Positions 7,713-16,831 of a stretch of 36,611 nucleotides of DNA are shown here, piece after piece (the stretch's first letter is position 1; each line of letters opens with the position of its first letter). The stretch covers positions 1-36,611 of the forward strand of contig CAHJWK010000035.1 of assembly GCA_903642275.1 (NCBI GenBank), given 5' to 3'. This stretch comes from Chitinophagaceae bacterium. Its GTDB lineage: Bacteria > Bacteroidota > Bacteroidia > Chitinophagales > Chitinophagaceae. A program made the translations under genes and the position numbers. The notes beneath the pieces are model-generated. The model searched no databases. It saw nothing but the letters and a program-made list of their open reading frames with translations, and had not been told where the DNA came from.

Positions 7713-8840
7713 TCAATTCTTATTTTTTAATTGGATATCACTTACCAGCATTACATGATCGCTGAGGTTTTCATCAACCGTCCCAAATTGTTTTATACTA
7801 AATGAAGTATCAGGCAGAATGTAATCTATGCGTAACATAGGCGCTAAAGCATTATATGTTTTGCCAACGCCAAGGCCTTTTGCAAGAAAAGCATCCTGCC
7901 GCAGGTTGCGTATGTGCGCATATGTGTAGGAGTTGGGCACATCATTAAAATCTCCACAAACAACAGAAACATGCGTACAGCCGTCTGTTTGTGAACGCAC
8001 AATGTCAGCCTGTTGTCCGCGTGTGGTAAATGCAGCTTTCATTTTTTTAAAAATATTTTTTGATGCTTCGATAGATTCCTGGTCACGCTGCTTTATTTTA
8101 TTCATCTCTGCATAATCAGAATTATTAAAACCAAACGATTGCAGGTGTGTTGTATAAATGCGAAGCGTATCATCAAATGCTTTTACATCAATATAAATAA
8201 GGCTGCCGGTGAATTTGCCGGGATAATCAATTTTGCCCGAATCTATAATGGGATTTTTTGAAAAAAGAATGGAGCCGGAAGTATAATATCCGTTCTCTTT
8301 ATCAAAATCTTTTGAATAAAAATAGTTTGGGTATTGTTTGGTGAATAAACCAATGTTATCTGCGCCTTCGCCTTGTGTGTAAGAATGATTAAATTCCTGC
8401 AGGCAAATTATATCCGGGTTAAGATCAAGAATAGACTGTGCAAGTTCTGTCCGGTTATGTTGCTTAATTTCCCTGTTGTTGCTTAAACCATACATGTTGG
8501 CAACATTCCAGCTAATGATGCGTAAACTGCTGTCAGGCTTTTTAGTTAAATCGTTACTTTTTGTATGCAACGCAAATGTAACGCTTGCCTGTTTTGTGCC
8601 TGATACTAAAACAAAAAAAGGAAGTATTACAAGCCTTGGCTTAACTATCAGCCAAAAGAAAAATATAAATATCATCAGGAAAAAAAGATAGGGAAACATA
8701 AGGCCCAGAAACCCTAAAAGCCACCAGTGCTGCGGGTTTAAATAAGGTGTAATAACACTTAGCAGGTAAAGAAAGCAAATTGTGTAGGTAATAATAAGCA
8801 ATATGCTTTTTAGAGTACTGCGAATTATACTTACTGCCAT
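7713..8840 (-). CDS. Membrane-anchored endonuclease/exonuclease/phosphatase (EEP) family protein, copy 1
   Basis: A 375-residue protein with three closely packed N-terminal hydrophobic helices (residues about 10-90), then an EEP fold facing, by inference, the periplasm. Catalytic signatures are complete: SWNVAN (Asn), CLQEF (metal Glu), the GDFND Asp-Asn pair, RIDYIL, and the final LSDHV (Asp-His). The family cleaves phosphodiester or phosphomonoester bonds with Mg; substrates range from DNA to phosphoinositides and sphingomyelin, and cannot be chosen here. It is a tandem paralogue of the next gene upstream (28-base gap) and the last gene of the rlmD-rhomboid-rhomboid-EEP-EEP run. Confidence 0.9.
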   Translation of the reverse strand: MAVSIIRSTLKSILLIITYTICFLYLLSVITPYLNPQHWWLLGFLGLMFPYLFFLMIFIFFFWLIVKPRLVILPFFVLVSGTKQASVTFALHTKSNDLTKKPDSSLRIISWNVANMYGLSNNREIKQHNRTELAQSILDLNPDIICLQEFNHSYTQGEGADNIGLFTKQYPNYFYSKDFDKENGYYTSGSILFSKNPIIDSGKIDYPGKFTGSLIYIDVKAFDDTLRIYTTHLQSFGFNNSDYAEMNKIKQRDQESIEASKNIFKKMKAAFTTRGQQADIVRSQTDGCTHVSVVCGDFNDVPNSYTYAHIRNLRQDAFLAKGLGVGKTYNALAPMLRIDYILPDTSFSIKQFGTVDENLSDHVMLVSDIQLKNKN

Positions 8841-8868
8841 GCGTAAATATAACGAATGAACATAAAGA

Positions 8869-9963
8869 TTATTTCCATCTAAGGTCCGTTACCACTGGAT
8901 AATGATCTGAAAGCTTGCGCTTAATAACTGTGCATTGTTCCACTTTAAAAGCTTTACCGGTAAAACAATAATCAATACGTAAGGTGGGCAGAATTTTATA
9001 AAATGTTGTGCCAATGCCTGAACCTTTTGAAAGAAACGCATCTGCACTGTTACCTTTAATAGTGTGATAATTATATGAGCAAGGCGTTGCATTCATATCT
9101 CCGCAATAAATAGTAGGAAAAGCACTTGTGTTAAGTGTATTACGAATAATAATAGCTTCCTGCTGATGCAATTGCTCTTTTTCACGCAGCAAATGCTCAA
9201 CAGATCTTTTTCGGTGATATGTTATTTTATAAATATTGCTGCCTGTGGTATCGTTATATAGTTGATAAGAAGCGAGATGGGCTGTAAAAATTTTTACCGG
9301 TTTCTTATTTAAATTAATAGTTGCATAAATAAGATTTTCATCTGCATAATCATGCCTTATGTTAATGCGGCCGGTATCAGTAAAAGCATATTTTGAAAAG
9401 ATAGCAACACCCCTTATTTCTGCATCAGCATCAAGTAACCCTGTACGTACATGATCTTTTGAAAGATATTGATGTGTATAGCCAAGCGAGCCTAATGCTT
9501 TATTTATAGAAATGCGCCAGGGACTATTTACCACTTCAGTATATTCCTGCACACATAATACATCAGGATTTGTTTCTTGTATAAGATGCAGCATGTTTGC
9601 ATGTACTTTGGAACTATTCAAAAGGTTTACAAAATCTTCCACATTCCACGTCATTATTCTTAAGGTTGAATCATCTTTATGATTGGTCCATTGCCCGGGC
9701 AAATGAAAAGCAAAGGAATTAAAAAGGTTTTTCGCACCACAGCAAAGGCATATCAATAATATAAAACCTAATTTTTTATTTACAACAAAATTGATAATGA
9801 CAAGCAGCAACATTAATAAAAATAAATACGGAAAAGCCAGTGCAAAAAAAACGGAGGGTGAGAACAAAGCAGGTTGTATGTAAGCACTAAAAGCGGAAAT
9901 AAGAAAAATAAGCGCCAATATTATGCATCCTATGCGCCAGCCTGATTGTAAAAAAAATTTCAT
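8869..9963 (-). CDS. Membrane-anchored EEP family protein, copy 2
   Basis: A 364-residue protein of the same architecture as its downstream neighbour: N-terminal hydrophobic helices (residues about 8-75) followed by a complete EEP catalytic domain. Signatures are TWNVEDF, CVQEY, CGDMNATP, RIDYCF and LSDHYPVV. Shared order, length and motif spacing with copy 1 show tandem duplication, but the copies have diverged well, so they are old and probably not redundant. It begins 21 bases after the stop of the pseudo-rhomboid gene. The substrate is unknown; membrane anchoring suggests a lipid, cell-surface or extracellular nucleic acid target rather than chromosomal DNA. Confidence 0.9.
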   Translation of the reverse strand: MKFFLQSGWRIGCIILALIFLISAFSAYIQPALFSPSVFFALAFPYLFLLMLLLVIINFVVNKKLGFILLICLCCGAKNLFNSFAFHLPGQWTNHKDDSTLRIMTWNVEDFVNLLNSSKVHANMLHLIQETNPDVLCVQEYTEVVNSPWRISINKALGSLGYTHQYLSKDHVRTGLLDADAEIRGVAIFSKYAFTDTGRINIRHDYADENLIYATINLNKKPVKIFTAHLASYQLYNDTTGSNIYKITYHRKRSVEHLLREKEQLHQQEAIIIRNTLNTSAFPTIYCGDMNATPCSYNYHTIKGNSADAFLSKGSGIGTTFYKILPTLRIDYCFTGKAFKVEQCTVIKRKLSDHYPVVTDLRWK

Positions 9964-9984
9964 TTAATTATAAAGCTGCAGGTG

Positions 9985-10899
9985 TTACAGCATGTCTTCC
10001 TGGCTTGCTTTTTTCAAAAATTCTTTTTCTTCATCTGAAAGAAAATGATAGCCGTTCTGGTGAATCTTATCTAAAATTTCATCAAGCCTTTGTTGCGTTA
10101 CCTGTAAAGTTTTTTCATAAGGTTTTCTTGTAGGCTTATAATAAAGTTGATTAGTTTTAATTTTTTTCTGCGGATTAAACAGGTCATTAATCCAGTTAGC
10201 AAACCGGCTCATCCATGCACCGGGATCATTGCCTTTTTTTAATTGTTTAACAAACAGAAAACCTGTTAGTCCGCTTGCAATATGAGATATGGCGATAGCG
10301 CTGTTTGATGCCCCAACTGTACCAAAATCTATTGTGACAAAAATTACTGTTATTATCCAAATTGGTATGCCACCATTCAGCATTTGAAATATACGATAAT
10401 CAGGAGCCAGTACTGTTGTAGCAATAGCTATCGCAACTACAGGTGCTGCAGCGCCGGTTTCTGAAAGCAATGGCAAATCAGCATGTAAATAAGGAATAAT
10501 GTTAGCTGATATTAAAAAAACAATTCCGCCAATTACGCCACCGTAAGTATAAATAGGAATGAGCTTGTTATTACCGGTAAGGTCTTGCAGAATATACCCA
10601 AAACACCAAAGCCAAAGCATGCTGCTGATAAGATACCATAAATTATCATGGGTGAACATGTAGGTTAAGATGGTCCATGGGCGCGTTAAAAATTTATAAC
10701 CGCTTGCAGGTAATGCCATCCAGTCTGCTATTTCAGCCTGAAAATGCTGCAGCCCATTATCATTACCAATCTGGTAAACAAGCTTTATAAAAAGCAACCC
10801 CAAAAAAATAACTGAATTAATTATGATAAGCCAGGTAAGTGCATTATTATCTTCTCCAAGCAGTATCCTGTTTTTTTTATTTTGCTCACGTACCGGCAT
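9985..10899 (-). CDS. Rhomboid-family membrane protein lacking the catalytic serine, with DUF6576-like tail
   Basis: A 304-residue polytopic protein with the rhomboid fold. The N-terminal half has the family landmark LTYMFTHDNLWYLISSMLWLW (residues 78-98 region), where the usual Asn of the oxyanion side is replaced by Ser. The expected GASx active-site motif in the fourth helix reads GAAAP (residues 149-153): Ala151 (codon GCA) replaces the serine. The histidine of the last helix remains (SHIASG, His206). The cytoplasmic C-terminus (about residues 265-300) matches the DUF6576-type tail, with LDEILDKIHQNGYHFLSDEE. It is therefore probably a pseudoprotease that binds rather than cuts membrane substrates. 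The ATG at 10899 is preferred over a TTG at 10902. It lies between an intact rhomboid and two EEP genes. Confidence 0.9.
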   Translation of the reverse strand: MPVREQNKKNRILLGEDNNALTWLIIINSVIFLGLLFIKLVYQIGNDNGLQHFQAEIADWMALPASGYKFLTRPWTILTYMFTHDNLWYLISSMLWLWCFGYILQDLTGNNKLIPIYTYGGVIGGIVFLISANIIPYLHADLPLLSETGAAAPVVAIAIATTVLAPDYRIFQMLNGGIPIWIITVIFVTIDFGTVGASNSAIAISHIASGLTGFLFVKQLKKGNDPGAWMSRFANWINDLFNPQKKIKTNQLYYKPTRKPYEKTLQVTQQRLDEILDKIHQNGYHFLSDEEKEFLKKASQEDML

Positions 10900-10925
10900 C
10901 AATTTAAATTAGAAGTTAAAATTAT

Positions 10926-11753
10926 TTAATAAAATGTTTTTCTGTTATTTTTATTCCAAAAGTATACCAGCGCTAAACCAAATATTGCACCACCCAAATG
11001 TGCCACATGCGCAACATTATCCCCGGCACTGTTTTGCAAAGCCATCGTTAACTCAAACCCTGCATATATTAATACGAACCATTTTGCTTTTAGTGGCAAA
11101 AAGAAATACAAATAAATTAACGTATTTGGATAGAGGTAACCAAAGGCTGCAAGGCATCCAAAAATTGCACCTGAAGCACCAAGTGTCGGCTCATTTAAAC
11201 GGTCTTTTATAAACTGATTTGATAAACTCATAGCCTGCTGTGCTGCATTGCTGTCATTAGGGTTTAACTGCCATTGTTGTAAAAGATCCGAAGCACCATG
11301 ATAAACATTGCCCAGCTTTTCTTTTGTATAAAAACCGGCAAAGCTTTCCACATTAAAATGTTCTTTCAAAGCATAATAGTTATTTAATAAACTGTTGGTT
11401 TCAAAATATAAAACAATCATGTGTGCAAATGCGGCACCTAGTCCGCAAACAAAATAAAAAATAAGAAACCTTCTTGGTCCCCAAACATTTTCCAGTATTG
11501 AACCAAACATCCATAAGGCAAACATGTTTGAAAAAATGTGTGCAATACTGCCGTGCATAAACAAATGCGTAACAAACTGCCAGGGTTTAAACAACGGGCT
11601 TTGCCATGTATGCAACGCAAAAAGATCTTCCAGCGGCGAACTATCGCCGTGCGAAAAAGTTTGCTGCGCTATGAATACAAGCACATTTATTATAAGAAGA
11701 TTTTTAATAATGGATGGTAAAATCTGAAAGCTCCCTGGCCTGAATTCTCTCAT
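10926..11753 (-). CDS. Rhomboid intramembrane serine protease (intact active site)
   Basis: A 275-residue integral membrane protease that cuts substrate transmembrane helices. The landmarks are HLFMHGSIAHIFSNMFALW (residues 63-81), the nucleophile in GASGAIFG (Ser194) and the general base in NVAHVAHLGGA (His249, with His252 nearby). Between helix 3 and the GASG helix is an unusually long polar loop, about residues 118-188, rich in Asn, Gln and Lys. Other rhomboids normally have a short connection here. The gene starts four bases after the rlmD stop and is followed, 26 bases on, by the pseudo-rhomboid, so the active and dead forms are likely co-expressed. Confidence 0.93.
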   Translation of the reverse strand: MREFRPGSFQILPSIIKNLLIINVLVFIAQQTFSHGDSSPLEDLFALHTWQSPLFKPWQFVTHLFMHGSIAHIFSNMFALWMFGSILENVWGPRRFLIFYFVCGLGAAFAHMIVLYFETNSLLNNYYALKEHFNVESFAGFYTKEKLGNVYHGASDLLQQWQLNPNDSNAAQQAMSLSNQFIKDRLNEPTLGASGAIFGCLAAFGYLYPNTLIYLYFFLPLKAKWFVLIYAGFELTMALQNSAGDNVAHVAHLGGAIFGLALVYFWNKNNRKTFY

Positions 11754-11757
11754 CTTT

Positions 11758-13191
11758 TTATGTTGTTCTTAATTTTAACTGTATTACATTTTCTATGTGG
11801 TGCGTATGCGGAAACATATCAACCGGCTGAATTTTTTCAACTGTATATTTTAAATCCAGTAAACTGATGTCTCTCGCCTGTGTTGCCGGGTTACAGCTAA
11901 CGTAAACTATAAGCGGTGCCTGAATTTCAAGCAACTTATCTGCAAGCTTAGCATGTAAACCGGCTCTTGGCGGATCAACAATTACAACATCGGGCTGATT
12001 GTTTTCTGCAAAAAAGTTATCGGTGCAAACATCAGTTACATCACCTGTATAAAAAACAGCATTTGTAATATTGTTAAGTGCCGCATTTTCTTTTGCATCT
12101 GTAACTGCTTCCTGTATCATTTCAACACCAATAATTTTTTTTGCCTGTTTGCTTACAAAAATGCCAATGCTGCCCGTTCCGCAGTAAAGATCATACACCG
12201 TTTCATTGTTTGCTAATTCTGCAAAGTTCCTGGTAATTTTATATAGGTTTTCGGCCTGTTTTGTATTGGTTTGAAAAAAAGATTTTGCACTTATTTTAAA
12301 CTTATAATCTTCAAGCTGTTCAAGTATAAAACCATTGCCTTTTACAACCTGCGGAACAAGATCAAAGATGCTGTCATTTTTTTTCTCATTAATTGTATAT
12401 AAGAGCGTAGTTATTTGCGGAAAGCTGCTTATTATGAAATCAAACAGCAACTTCATTTTATTTTCATCATACTGTGCAAGAACAAGGTTAATCATTATTT
12501 CGCCTGTTGTTGCAATGCGCACAAGCATGTTACGCAGCCAGCCTGCATGCAGCCTGAAATCATAAAACGGTAAATTATTTTTACGGGCAAAATCTGCGAT
12601 GCTATTTCTTATAGCGTTGGTTGGTTCCTGTTGCAAAAAACAGGTTTTTATATCCACCACTTTATCAAACAAGCCTTTTGCGTAAAAGCCTGCTACATTT
12701 CTTTGGCTGGCTGATTTTATATCAATGCCTTCTTCCCGTAATTGCCTGAATGCATTTTCAGGAATGAATTGTTTTGTTGAAAAAGTGTATTCTAATTTGT
12801 TGCGATAGAACTTTGTTTCGCCAGCCCCAATAATATTATTGATTGGTGGCAGGTTTGCTTTACCGATGCGTTGCAATACGTCAACAACCTGTTGCTGTTT
12901 GTATAAAAGTTGTTGTTGATAAGGCAGCATTTGCCATTGGCAGCCGCCACATACACCAAAATGGGGACAAAAAGGTTCAACTCTATCTTTTGAAAACGCA
13001 TGAAAACGCACCGGAAAACCTTCTGCCCAATCTTTTTTGTTTTTATGGAGCTGTACATCCAAAACATCACCGGGCACGGTATTTTCAATAAACACAACCT
13101 TGCCATTATGCCTGGCAAGCGATTTGCCTTCGGCCGCATAATTTTCAACCAGCAATTCTTTTAATATAACCGGTGGTTTATATTTTCTCAC
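11758..13191 (-). CDS. rlmD: 23S rRNA (uracil-C5)-methyltransferase, RlmD type
   Basis: A 477-residue SAM-dependent RNA m5U methyltransferase. An N-terminal TRAM domain (residues about 5-60) is followed by iron-sulfur cysteines in CPHFGVCGGCQW, with a fourth Cys likely in DIKTCFL, then the Rossmann methyltransferase domain with DLYCGTGSIG, VDPPRAG and the catalytic cysteine in SCNPATQARD. These are the RlmD/RlmC/TrmA hallmarks; RlmD (U1939) is the usual Bacteroidota assignment. The frame extends to a TTG at 13212, but the GTG at 13191 gives the normal start MRKYKPPVILKE. A TACTTTTG box ends six bases before that GTG. It is the first gene of the rhomboid/EEP run. Confidence 0.9.
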   Translation of the reverse strand: MRKYKPPVILKELLVENYAAEGKSLARHNGKVVFIENTVPGDVLDVQLHKNKKDWAEGFPVRFHAFSKDRVEPFCPHFGVCGGCQWQMLPYQQQLLYKQQQVVDVLQRIGKANLPPINNIIGAGETKFYRNKLEYTFSTKQFIPENAFRQLREEGIDIKSASQRNVAGFYAKGLFDKVVDIKTCFLQQEPTNAIRNSIADFARKNNLPFYDFRLHAGWLRNMLVRIATTGEIMINLVLAQYDENKMKLLFDFIISSFPQITTLLYTINEKKNDSIFDLVPQVVKGNGFILEQLEDYKFKISAKSFFQTNTKQAENLYKITRNFAELANNETVYDLYCGTGSIGIFVSKQAKKIIGVEMIQEAVTDAKENAALNNITNAVFYTGDVTDVCTDNFFAENNQPDVVIVDPPRAGLHAKLADKLLEIQAPLIVYVSCNPATQARDISLLDLKYTVEKIQPVDMFPHTHHIENVIQLKLRTT

Positions 13192-13196
13192 TGCGG

Positions 13197-13204
13197 CAAA
13201 AGTA
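13197..13204 (-). promoter_or_regulatory. Candidate -7 promoter box for rlmD (TACTTTTG)
   Basis: On the minus strand TACTTTTG is an exact match to the Bacteroidota -7 consensus TAnnTTTG. It ends five bases before the GTG start codon at 13191, so transcription would begin at or next to the start codon. I found no clear TTTG -33 element at the usual distance, so this could be chance. Confidence 0.3.
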
Positions 13205-13321
13205 AATATCAATATATCTATTTGTTGAAATCAATCGTTTAATATAGGCAACTGCCTTGTGTTTTACATGCATTTAACAAATGCAAAAGGATATTGAAAT
13301 ATATTTACGCAATTTTTAAAT

Positions 13322-14779
13322 ATGCAGCATTTTTTGAAGGTATTTATTTCTTTTTCACTCTTATACTTTACCCAATTCTTACACGCGCAAACTGCAAGCG
13401 CCGGTTATGAAATTACCGCATCTACTAGTTATAAAAGCAGAATAGTTTATATAGGAAGTTATTATGGCAAACGTAATATTTTAATTGATTCAGCGGTTGC
13501 CAATTCAAAAGGCACGGCAGTTTTTAAAGGTGATAAAAAGCTATCAGAAGGTATATACTTTTTTGTATCGCCGGATAAGGTAAAGATGTTTGAATTTTTA
13601 GTGGATTCTGTACAGCACTTCAGTATTGTTGCTGATTCCTCCAAGCCCGGAGATATAAAATTTAAAGGCTCACCAGACAATGATGTGTTTGCAGCGTATA
13701 CAAATTTTCTTACTAAAATTTCTCCTGATCTAAATAATCTTCAACAGCAATTACATTTGGCTAAAACTGCTGTAGATTCTGCAGCTATTCAGAAACAACT
13801 TTCAGATAAAGCAACGGAACTAAACAATTATAGGAATAATATTATCCGAAACCAGCCAAATGCTTTGTTGTCTAAATTACTGCAGATTGCAAAGCTGCCG
13901 GAGCACCAGCAGCCAAGGATTTTAAACAATGGAAAGGTTGATTCACTATATCCTTTTTACTATGCAAAAGAGCATTATTGGGATGATGTTGATTTTGATA
14001 ACAGCATGCTTTTGCACACGCCATTTTTTGAACCAAAGCTGGATGATTATTTAAAATATTATGTTTCGCCAAGTCCGGATTCTATCATTAATGAAATAAA
14101 TTACATGCTCCTCGCGTCAAGAACTGCAGATGAGTTGCACAAATATTTGTTGCTGAAGTTTACAGATAAATACATCAATCCTGAATACATGGGGCAGGAT
14201 AAAGTGTTTATTTTCCTGTTTGAAAATTTTTACGCAAAAGGTGATTCAAATTATTTGTCGCCTGATATACGTAAGCAGGTTTTTGACCGGGCATATAATT
14301 TAATGGCAAACCAGATAAATGAACAGGCAGCACAACTTGATCTGACCGATACGTCTGGTAAAAACGTGTCTTTATATAATATACAGGCACCGCTTACTTT
14401 TGTTGCTTTTTGGGACCCACATTGCAGCCATTGCCAGTTACAAATACCAAGACTTGATTCTTTTTATGAAGCAAAATGGAAGAACGAAGGCATAAAAATT
14501 TTAGCAGTTTGTGTGAATGATAATGTGGTGGATGACTGGAAGAAATTCATCATTGAGCATAAATTAAATGGCTGGTATAACGCTTATGAAACCAATGAAA
14601 AAAAGAAACAGCTTGAAGCTGCAAGCCAGGCAGATTACAGGCAGCTTTACGATATTTCTCAAACACCCACTTATTTTTTGCTGGATGATAAAAAAAGAAT
14701 CGTTGCAAAAGGGTTAAGCCTTGACCAATATGATGGTCTTATCGCTACCAAGCTAAAATCAGTTTCTTCTACGCAATAA
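13322..14779 (+). CDS. Secreted thioredoxin-like (TlpA/ResA type) protein with DUF4369-like N-domain
   Basis: A 485-residue exported protein with a signal peptide ending near HAQ (residue 23). Residues about 28-125 resemble the DUF4369 beta domain (GYEITAS, FKGDKKLSEGIYFF), followed by a helical middle region of the DUF5106 kind. A C-terminal thioredoxin fold begins near residue 340. Its redox motif is FWDPHCSHCQ (Cys368-Cys371) and the cis-proline loop is SQTPTYFLLDD. By family, it reduces or exchanges disulfides in periplasmic proteins. It is followed six bases later by a parvulin-type chaperone, so the pair fits an envelope protein-folding operon. Individual DUF boundaries are approximate. 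Confidence 0.88.
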   Translation: MQHFLKVFISFSLLYFTQFLHAQTASAGYEITASTSYKSRIVYIGSYYGKRNILIDSAVANSKGTAVFKGDKKLSEGIYFFVSPDKVKMFEFLVDSVQHFSIVADSSKPGDIKFKGSPDNDVFAAYTNFLTKISPDLNNLQQQLHLAKTAVDSAAIQKQLSDKATELNNYRNNIIRNQPNALLSKLLQIAKLPEHQQPRILNNGKVDSLYPFYYAKEHYWDDVDFDNSMLLHTPFFEPKLDDYLKYYVSPSPDSIINEINYMLLASRTADELHKYLLLKFTDKYINPEYMGQDKVFIFLFENFYAKGDSNYLSPDIRKQVFDRAYNLMANQINEQAAQLDLTDTSGKNVSLYNIQAPLTFVAFWDPHCSHCQLQIPRLDSFYEAKWKNEGIKILAVCVNDNVVDDWKKFIIEHKLNGWYNAYETNEKKKQLEAASQADYRQLYDISQTPTYFLLDDKKRIVAKGLSLDQYDGLIATKLKSVSSTQ

Positions 14780-14785
14780 TTAATT

Positions 14786-16723
14786 ATGAGAGTAAGAATC
14801 CACGCGGTTTTTTTAGTATGCTTATCTTTAATTTCTTTAATTACATCAGCTCAAACATTATTTACTTATGGCACACATGCTGCAAGCAAAAATGAATTTT
14901 TAGAGGCATACAATAAGAATCCCGATACAACAGGCAACAAAGAGCAAAAGATAAAAGACTATCTTAATCTTTATATCAACTTTCGCTTAAAATTGCAGGC
15001 AGCTTACGATGAAAATGTAAATAATAATGCGGATATACAATCAGAAGCACAGAATTTTAGAGCACAGCTTACAGATAATTTTATAAATCAACAGGCTGAT
15101 GTAAACCAGATGTTGCATGAAGCGTTTATTCGCAGCCAAAAAGATATTTTATTGCAACAGGTTTTTGTGCCGTTCGCAGGTATTGACACAATAGATGCTT
15201 ATAATAAAATTAATGCAGCATATAATCAATTAAAAAAAGGTAAGAGCTTTGATGAAATTACACAGCAATATTCAACTGATTCCATTACAAAAATCACTAA
15301 AGGTGTTATTGGTTACATAACCGTTTTTACACTGCCTTATTCAATAGAAAATATTATTTACACATTACCGCAAAATAGTTTCTCAATTGTTTATAAAAGT
15401 AAAATCGGTTATCATATTTTTAAAAATGCAGGAGAAAGACAAGCCTTAGGCAGAAAAAAAATTCATCAATTATTATTTAGTACTCCTTCATTTTTTTCAG
15501 CAGACCAAACTGATGCAGCGCGCAAGCAGGCAGATTCTGTTTATAAACTATTACAAAACGGAACATCATTCGAATCTTTATTGCCACAGTTTGGAAAAGA
15601 TTTTAACCGGTCTGATCCATCAGCATCTGTGGAAATTAAAGTAGGGCAGTACAACAGGGATTTTGAAAATGAAGTGTTTAAACTTAAAAAAACAGGTGAT
15701 ATCTCAAAACCATTTCAAACATCTTATGGTTATAACATTATAACGCTTGTTGAAGCAAATCCGGTTTCAAAAGATGAAAATGATGTAGCCAATACTGCAT
15801 ACCTGCAACAGCAGATTGATAAAGACGGAAGGCTTGATGCAGCAAGGTATAATCTTGTTCAAAAATGGTTGCCGCTCATGCATTTCAAAGAAGCCTCCTA
15901 CAATAAAGCAGATTTATGGGTTTACACTGACAGCGCAATTACTAATGCTGACACGTCATCTCCGGCATATAAAAGTATTAAGCCTACTACAGTTTTATTT
16001 GAGTTTGAGAAAAAAAAATATACTGTCAGTGAATGGGTGCAGTATGTAATACCTATGCAAAATCTGATTGGTTCTCCCGATGCATATACGCGTTATGAAA
16101 AAATTATGCAGGACTTTATACATTATACAGCTACTAATTATTACAGGGAGAATATAGAAACTTTTGATCCGCAATTAAAAGATCAATTGAAAGAATTTAA
16201 TGATGCCAACATGTTGTTTTATGTGATGGATAAACATATATGGAACAAAGCTTCACAGGATTCTATTGGTTTATTACATTTTTATAATCAACATACAGAT
16301 AATTATAAATGGAATAAAAGTATAACAGCGTTGATAATATCAGGACCTGATAAAACAACAGTTAATGCCGTGGCAGAAAAAATAAAAAATGATCCTTTAA
16401 ACTGGCGCAGCTTAACAACGTCGTATGGCAATTCAATATATGCGGATAGTGGCAGATTTGAAACAGACCAGCTGCCTGTTAAGCAACCGATACAAATGGA
16501 GAAAAATTTTCAAACAGAAATTGAGGCTAATGAAGCCGGAGACGCTTATACGTTTATACATGTAATTGATGTTTTTCTGCAACCTTCGATTCGTAATTTT
16601 AATGATGCAAAAGGGCTGGTAATTAATGATTACCAGGATGCCTTAGAAAAACAATGGATTGAGGACTTAAAAAAAACTTATCCGGTTAAAGTAAACGATG
16701 CTGCTTTAAAAAACGTTTATTAA
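14786..16723 (+). CDS. Periplasmic parvulin-type peptidyl-prolyl isomerase (SurA/PpiC-like)
   Basis: A 645-residue exported protein with signal peptide to about residue 23. Two PpiC-type rotamase regions are visible. The first spans about 120-212 (KDILLQQVFVPF, KGKSFDEITQQYS, GVIGYIT, KIGYHIFKN). The second spans about 222-323 (RKKIHQLLFST, NGTSFESLLPQF, SYGYNIITLVE). A long helical C-terminal half follows, ending in a third weak rotamase-like stretch. By family, it assists folding and outer-membrane delivery of proteins. It lies six bases downstream of the thioredoxin-like gene, an operon of two envelope-folding factors. No terminator is evident in the 108 bases after it. Confidence 0.9.
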   Translation: MRVRIHAVFLVCLSLISLITSAQTLFTYGTHAASKNEFLEAYNKNPDTTGNKEQKIKDYLNLYINFRLKLQAAYDENVNNNADIQSEAQNFRAQLTDNFINQQADVNQMLHEAFIRSQKDILLQQVFVPFAGIDTIDAYNKINAAYNQLKKGKSFDEITQQYSTDSITKITKGVIGYITVFTLPYSIENIIYTLPQNSFSIVYKSKIGYHIFKNAGERQALGRKKIHQLLFSTPSFFSADQTDAARKQADSVYKLLQNGTSFESLLPQFGKDFNRSDPSASVEIKVGQYNRDFENEVFKLKKTGDISKPFQTSYGYNIITLVEANPVSKDENDVANTAYLQQQIDKDGRLDAARYNLVQKWLPLMHFKEASYNKADLWVYTDSAITNADTSSPAYKSIKPTTVLFEFEKKKYTVSEWVQYVIPMQNLIGSPDAYTRYEKIMQDFIHYTATNYYRENIETFDPQLKDQLKEFNDANMLFYVMDKHIWNKASQDSIGLLHFYNQHTDNYKWNKSITALIISGPDKTTVNAVAEKIKNDPLNWRSLTTSYGNSIYADSGRFETDQLPVKQPIQMEKNFQTEIEANEAGDAYTFIHVIDVFLQPSIRNFNDAKGLVINDYQDALEKQWIEDLKKTYPVKVNDAALKNVY

Positions 16724-16831
16724 TAAGTGAGATTTTTAACGGCATTGCTGCGCAGCTTAAGTAAAATATGTTTTGTCTTAGTTATTGATTTTTATTTGTC
16801 CGATTTAGCCCTGTAAACTAAAGTCCCTATA

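Noticed and set aside
7549-7758. Open frame across the 41-bp repeats
   Set aside because: The period is not a multiple of three, so units are read in shifting frames; it also runs into the end of the EEP gene on the other strand. No family resemblance.
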